Positions 46,567 through 50,592 of a stretch of DNA of 50,592 nucleotides are shown piece by piece (within the stretch, counting starts at the first letter, position 1; the number at the start of each line of letters is the position of its first letter). The notes under the pieces are model-generated. The model had not been told where the DNA came from. It saw only the letters and a list, made by a program, of their open reading frames with translations, and did no database searches. The translations under genes were made by a program, and so were the position numbers. The stretch spans positions 1-50,592 of the forward strand of contig JAKYXN010000039.1 of assembly GCA_022538095.1 (NCBI GenBank), given 5' to 3'. This DNA comes from Puniceicoccaceae bacterium K14 (GTDB lineage: Bacteria > Verrucomicrobiota > Verrucomicrobiia > Opitutales > Opitutaceae).

Positions 46567-47319
46567 ATGAATATCTTACACGCCCTCTTCAAAACATCTA
46601 TTGGCAAAAAGGTTATCATGGCGGTTACTGGTCTCATCCTTGTTGGATTTGTGATCGGCCACTTGATAGGTAATCTTCAGATTTTCCTTCCTCCTGAGAA
46701 GATCAATGAATACGCCCATTTTCTACAGTCGTTAGGCAAAGTCCTTTGGCTAATTCGTATCGGTCTGCTTGTGGCAGTTGTTCTGCACATTTGGATGGCC
46801 GTTTCCCTTGTGTTAGAAAACAGAGCTGCCCGAAAGAAAGGGTACCAATCGCAAAAAACGCTACGTGCTTCTTACGCATCTCGTACTATGAAGTACAGTG
46901 GATTGATCGTTTTCGCATTTATCGTGTATCACCTGTTGCATTTTACCGTTAAAAGCACCCATGGAGAAGACTTCTATCCGATGACGATGCTACACGGAGA
47001 AAAGGTCTACGATGTTCACACTATGATGGTTCTCGGCTTCCAACAGCCACTCGTATCCATTTTCTACCTAATTGCGATTGCTCTGCTTTCGCTTCATCTG
47101 AGTCATGGTTTCTCAAGTATGTTTCAGTCACTTGGGCTTCGAACCCGCAGTTGGTCCGGATTACTCGAAAAGCTAGCGATAACGATCAGTGTTCTCTACT
47201 TTCTCGGAAACGCGGCTATCGTCATTGCGGTAATGACAGGTATGGTTGGTATCCAAAATCCAGATTTCGCTTCCTGCTGCCCAGTTGAGGCTCACGAAGT
47301 CGCTAACGCAAAACACTAA
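46567..47319 (+). CDS. sdhC: Succinate dehydrogenase cytochrome b subunit
   Basis: A 250-residue membrane anchor with five transmembrane helices. Histidines at about 32 (GHLIGN), 74 (LHIWMAV), 122/125 (YHLLHF), 151 and 177/180 (LHLSHGF) are the likely ligands of two b haems, as in Bacillus-type and Bacteroidota-type enzymes with a single fused anchor. The start at 46567 (MNILHALFKTSIGKKV) matches the family; the frame extends to a TTG at 46507 but those residues are unconserved. It is followed by sdhA after 12 bases. Confidence 0.92.
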   Translation: MNILHALFKTSIGKKVIMAVTGLILVGFVIGHLIGNLQIFLPPEKINEYAHFLQSLGKVLWLIRIGLLVAVVLHIWMAVSLVLENRAARKKGYQSQKTLRASYASRTMKYSGLIVFAFIVYHLLHFTVKSTHGEDFYPMTMLHGEKVYDVHTMMVLGFQQPLVSIFYLIAIALLSLHLSHGFSSMFQSLGLRTRSWSGLLEKLAITISVLYFLGNAAIVIAVMTGMVGIQNPDFASCCPVEAHEVANAKH

Positions 47320-47331
47320 CACTTTTTTCCG

Positions 47332-49248
47332 ATGATACTCGACTCAAAGATTCCTTCCGGTCCGCTCGAAAAGAAGTGGGAAAAACACATAATGGATGGC
47401 AAACTTGTCAATCCAGCCAACAAACGCAAATACGACGTAATTATCGTAGGCTCTGGCCTCGCAGGCGCTTCCGCTGCTGCGACCTTGGGTGAGCTTGGTT
47501 ATAACGTTAAGTGCTTTACCTTTCACGACAGTCCGCGTCGTGCTCACTCAATCGCTGCCCAGGGTGGGATAAACGCAGCAAAGAATTACCAAAACGATGG
47601 CGATAGCGTGTATCGCCTCTTCTACGACACGATTAAGGGAGGCGACTTCCGTTCGCGTGAAGCAAACGTGTATCGTTTGGCACAAGTAAGTGCTAACATC
47701 ATCGACCAGTGTGTGGCTCAAGGCGTGCCATTTGCACGTGAATACGGTGGATTGCTCTCGAACCGCTCTTTTGGCGGAGCTCAAGTCTCCCGTACGTTCT
47801 ACGCTCGAGGCCAAACGGGACAGCAGCTACTTCTCGGAGCCTATTCCGCTCTAAGTCGTCAGATTGGACTCGGAAATGTGACTATGTACAACAACTCCGA
47901 GATGCTCGAGGTTGTCACCATCGATGGCCACGCTCGCGGAATTATTACCCGAAATGTGAATACGGGTAAAATTGAGCGCCATTCAGCTCATACGGTTGTT
48001 CTGGGTACTGGCGGTTACGGAAATGTTTTCTACTTATCAACAAATGCATTGAATTCCAATGTAACCGCTGCGTGGAGAGCTCACCGAAAGGGGGCTGCTT
48101 TCGCAAACCCGTGTTACACCCAAATTCACCCAACATGTATTCCAGTATCTGGTGATTACCAATCAAAGCTCACTTTGATGTCGGAGTCACTTCGCAACGA
48201 CGGTCGAATTTGGGCACCGAAGAAGAAGGGCGACAAACGTCCAGCACACGAGATTCCAGAAGACGAGCGCGATTACTATTTGGAACGTAAGTACCCAAGC
48301 TTTGGTAATTTGGCTCCACGTGATATTTCATCGCGAGCGGCGAAGGAAGCTTGCGACGACGGACGCGGAGTAGGTGACACAGGTCTTGGGGTTTACTTAG
48401 ACTTCCGCGACGCAATCCAGCGTTTGGGCGAAAGCGCGATTCGTGAACGCTATGGAAATCTCTTTGATATCTATCACGAGATTACGAACGAAAGCGCATA
48501 TAAGCAGCCAATGCGGATTTACCCAGCAGTGCACTACACAATGGGTGGCCTTTGGGTAGATTACAACTTGATGAGTTCTATCCCAGGTATGTTTGTTATG
48601 GGTGAGGCGAATTTCTCGGATCACGGCGCTAACCGTTTGGGAGCATCTGCTCTCATGCAAGGTCTGGCAGATGGATACTACGTACTTCCGTACACTCTTC
48701 CTCATTATCTCGCCAATGTTCCACGCGAAGCAGCCCCATCAACGGATCACCCGGAGTTCGTTAAAGCGGAAGAAGAGGTCAACGCTCGTACCAAAAAGCT
48801 CATCGACAACAACGGTAAGCAAACCGTGCGCAGCTTCCATAAGCGCCTCGGTAAGATTATGTGGGATAAGTGCGGAATGGCTCGAAACAAGTCTGGCTTG
48901 CAAGAAGCAATCACTGAAATCCAAGGGCTCAAGGAAGAATATTGGCAAGATGTGCGTGTCCCAGGTACTGCAGCAAGCTTGAATCAATCGCTCGAAATCG
49001 CAGGTCGCGTAGGTGACTTTATAGAACTCGGTGAAACGATGTGCCGCGATGCCCTCTCGCGCGAAGAGTCCTGTGGAGGACACTTCAGAGAAGAACACCA
49101 AACAGATGACGGCGAAGCGCTACGGGATGATGAAAAATTCCACCACGTGGCCGCTTGGGAATACAAAGGAGAAAACGAAGCGCCTGAGCGTCACGTAGAG
49201 CCTCTCATCTATGAAAGCGTAAAGTTGGCGACACGTAGCTACAAGTAA
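47332..49248 (+). CDS. sdhA: Succinate dehydrogenase flavoprotein subunit
   Basis: A 638-residue catalytic subunit that oxidises succinate to fumarate. The dinucleotide-binding motif [14 protein letters not shown] is at about 36-49. Covalent FAD attachment is at H72 in [13 protein letters not shown]. The active-site segments HPTCIP and [14 protein letters not shown] are present. The length and the order C-A-B fit the type with a single membrane anchor. Nothing is missing. Confidence 0.96.
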   Translation: MILDSKIPSGPLEKKWEKHIMDGKLVNPANKRKYDVIIVGSGLAGASAAATLGELGYNVKCFTFHDSPRRAHSIAAQGGINAAKNYQNDGDSVYRLFYDTIKGGDFRSREANVYRLAQVSANIIDQCVAQGVPFAREYGGLLSNRSFGGAQVSRTFYARGQTGQQLLLGAYSALSRQIGLGNVTMYNNSEMLEVVTIDGHARGIITRNVNTGKIERHSAHTVVLGTGGYGNVFYLSTNALNSNVTAAWRAHRKGAAFANPCYTQIHPTCIPVSGDYQSKLTLMSESLRNDGRIWAPKKKGDKRPAHEIPEDERDYYLERKYPSFGNLAPRDISSRAAKEACDDGRGVGDTGLGVYLDFRDAIQRLGESAIRERYGNLFDIYHEITNESAYKQPMRIYPAVHYTMGGLWVDYNLMSSIPGMFVMGEANFSDHGANRLGASALMQGLADGYYVLPYTLPHYLANVPREAAPSTDHPEFVKAEEEVNARTKKLIDNNGKQTVRSFHKRLGKIMWDKCGMARNKSGLQEAITEIQGLKEEYWQDVRVPGTAASLNQSLEIAGRVGDFIELGETMCRDALSREESCGGHFREEHQTDDGEALRDDEKFHHVAAWEYKGENEAPERHVEPLIYESVKLATRSYK

Positions 49249-49280
49249 TCGTATAACAATTTGAAATAGAAAGTTTTGTC

Positions 49281-50054
49281 ATGAAAGTAACACTACGAGT
49301 TTGGCGCCAAGAAAACGAAACAGCCCAAGGCCGTTTCGAGGAATACGAAGCCGACAACCTTAACCCGAACATGTCCTTCTTAGAGATGCTCGACGTGGTT
49401 AACGAGAAATTGACCGGAGACGGGAAAGATCCTATCGCAGTGGCTCACGATTGTCGCGAAGGCATTTGTGGTACGTGTTCGAGTATGATTAACGGCGAAC
49501 CACACGGTCCAGAAAATGGAGTGACGACTTGCCAGACGTACATGCGCAGTTTTAACGATGGCGACGTAATTACCGTCGAACCATTTAGAGCCGAAGCCTT
49601 CCCTGTATTGAAGGACTTGATCACAGATCGGAAAGCTTTCGACAAGATCATGCAAGCAGGTGGGTTCATAACCGCTCGTACAGGTAGTTGTCAGGACGCA
49701 AACGCTTTGCCAATTGGTAAGGAAGTGGCAGACCTCGCGATGGATGCAGCGGCTTGTGTAGGTTGTGGCGCATGTGTGGCAGCTTGTAAAAACTCTTCTG
49801 CAATGCTTTTCGTATCCGCAAAAGCAGGTCAGCTCAACTTGCTCCCACAAGGTCAGCCCGAGAAAGATACCCGCGTACTCAACATGGTAGCAGCGATGGA
49901 CGAAGCAGGCTTCGGAAATTGTACCAATCAATATGAGTGTTCCGCGGCTTGTCCAAAGGAGATTAGTGAAGAGTTTATCAGCAAGCTCAATCGCGATTAC
50001 CTGATTGCGAGTGTTCGTTCCTCCGTGAAGGCGAAGCCGACGACCATGAAGTAA
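49281..50054 (+). CDS. sdhB: Succinate dehydrogenase iron-sulfur subunit
   Basis: A 257-residue electron-transfer subunit. The 2Fe-2S cluster is bound by C58, C63, C66 and C84. The 4Fe-4S cluster is bound by C159, C162, C165 and C169 (CVGCGACVAAC). The 3Fe-4S cluster is bound by C214, C220 and C224 with the shared distal cysteine C169. It passes electrons from FAD to the quinone site at SdhC. It is 32 bases after sdhA and is the last gene of the operon. Confidence 0.96.
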   Translation: MKVTLRVWRQENETAQGRFEEYEADNLNPNMSFLEMLDVVNEKLTGDGKDPIAVAHDCREGICGTCSSMINGEPHGPENGVTTCQTYMRSFNDGDVITVEPFRAEAFPVLKDLITDRKAFDKIMQAGGFITARTGSCQDANALPIGKEVADLAMDAAACVGCGACVAACKNSSAMLFVSAKAGQLNLLPQGQPEKDTRVLNMVAAMDEAGFGNCTNQYECSAACPKEISEEFISKLNRDYLIASVRSSVKAKPTTMK

Positions 50055-50066
50055 TTCACTGGATAC

Positions 50067-50095
50067 GATGCTTAATGCCTAGGCAATTTAGCATC
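50067..50095 (+). terminator. Possible terminator-like hairpin after sdhB
   Basis: GATGCT pairs with AGCATC, enclosing an inner TGCC/GGCA stem, about 13 bases after the sdhB stop. No clean T-run follows (CTTCTT), so termination strength is doubtful. Confidence 0.35.
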
Positions 50096-50227
50096 CTTCT
50101 TAACGCGTATTGGCATAGGCTTCTTGGAGGCTAACTTGTCTTTGCCCATAAGCTCCAATGTGATGAAGGCGGCAGCGTGCAGATCGATTGCTGCCTTGGG
50201 ATCGACTGCTTGGTAAGATTCTAAGCG
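50072..50227 (-). pseudogene. 3' fragment of a decayed gene, family unknown
   Basis: On the minus strand, 51 codons read cleanly to a TAA at 50072 with a coding-like composition (for example AAIDLHAAAFITLELMGK and KPMPIRVKKDAKLPRH). An in-frame TAG at 50228-50230 lies just upstream and no start is available, so this looks like the remnant C-terminus of a lost gene. The family was not recognised. Confidence 0.45.
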
Positions 50228-50403
50228 CTATACACACTAGGATGAACGGCTAACCTTCCGTTGGCTTGGTTACTCGTCATTTGTTTTTTGATAAGTGATA
50301 TTTCTCGCTCAATTATTCCTCCATTTGCAAATAGGGTATTTCTAGATTTATGCTTTCGTACTCATCTAACGAAGAGAACGGAGGCTTCGCATTTTTCATC
50401 ACC

Positions 50404-50496
50404 CTAAACATTGGGAACCTTGCTGGGACGTATCGATTGCTCGGTGAGGTTGTTATCGATTCGCGTTTGGCCATGTTCGATATAGGGTAAGCGTCC
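50404..50496 (-). pseudogene. Fragment of an IS66-type transposase
   Basis: Thirty-one minus-strand codons, from 50496 to the stop, contain YIEHGQTRIDNNLTEQSIRP, which closely matches the conserved C-terminal catalytic segment of IS66-family transposases (xEHGxxxIDNNLTENAIRP, with the catalytic glutamate). The frame is bounded by stops on both sides, so only a scrap remains. Confidence 0.65.
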
Positions 50497-50515
50497 GTTC
50501 TAGAGCATCTTTCAT

Positions 50516-50592
50516 TCATTCAGTCGCATAATTGGCATGCTTGAAGAATGCCTCGCAATCCTGTTTCGTGATGGATCTCAACGCATCGGCCA
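50516..50592 (-). pseudogene. C-terminal end of a transposase-like gene, cut by the window edge
   Basis: On the minus strand, 24 codons ending in TGA (50516-50518) read ADALRSITKQDCEAFFKH and so on, which resembles the C-terminal end (xxFFxHxxY) of IS630/DDE-type transposases. The gene continues past the right edge, so whether it is intact there is unknown. It is listed as pseudogene only because it sits beside other IS debris. Confidence 0.4.

Noticed and set aside
50313-50519. A 68-codon minus-strand open frame in the right-end debris
   Set aside because: It overlaps the IS66-type fragment in another frame and has no recognisable domain, so it is probably spurious.

Overview
This is a bacterial chromosomal window of moderate G+C (roughly mid-40s percent by eye) with almost no plasmid or phage content. 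The protein signatures suggest a Gram-negative bacterium, most likely a Verrucomicrobiota of the Opitutae type. The reasons are an eight-gene atp operon without atpI, a three-gene sdhC-sdhA-sdhB operon with a single five-helix cytochrome b subunit, general scarcity of Shine-Dalgarno sequences, and exported TPR/ExbB and PQQ-dehydrogenase/cytochrome c proteins. The taxon is an inference from protein feel; no rRNA or marker search was possible.

Layout. 0.2-6.8 kb (minus): the complete F1Fo ATP synthase operon atpB-E-F-H-A-G-D-C with a terminator and a candidate promoter. 7.0-9.8 kb: a small tail-anchored protein (plus), then phoB-phoR-trmB (minus). 10.0-14.5 kb (minus): recA, mnmE and mnmG; a perfect 16-bp parS-like palindrome lies inside mnmG. 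14.8-19.8 kb (plus): a monothiol (CGWS) glutaredoxin and the large glutamate synthase subunit, each followed by a clear terminator. 19.8-23.8 kb: uvrC (minus, unusually compact and lacking the cysteine cluster), then cinA and moaA (plus). 23.8-29.2 kb: an unknown membrane protein, dnaN, pssA and a SIS-domain protein (minus), then transaldolase (plus). 29.2-38.5 kb: a more variable region with a large membrane protein, two different SAM methyltransferases, a PQQ sugar dehydrogenase fused to cytochrome c, a polyprenyl-phosphate-type glycosyltransferase, rsmE and rsmD. 39.1-44.4 kb (minus): an operon of an HDOD protein, two exported TPR-type proteins and an ExbB/TolQ protein without a detectable ExbD. 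44.5-44.85 kb: tRNA-Pro(TGG) with a 52-bp direct repeat of its 3' end flanking a chain of small hairpins. 45.0-46.3 kb: a LysM protein and a Nudix hydrolase. 46.5-50.1 kb: sdhCAB. 50.07-50.59 kb: gene and transposase debris.

How it fits together. ATP synthase and succinate dehydrogenase are the respiratory core. mnmE/mnmG, trmB, rsmD and rsmE modify tRNA and rRNA. recA, uvrC and dnaN serve replication and repair. The co-occurrence of atp, mnmG/mnmE, dnaN and a parS-like site resembles the origin-proximal neighbourhood known in other bacteria, although dnaA, parAB and a convincing oriC are not in the window. No CRISPR array, restriction system, toxin-antitoxin pair or prophage was seen. The most unusual signals are the tRNA-Pro-linked hairpin element, the parS-like site, and the reduced UvrC.
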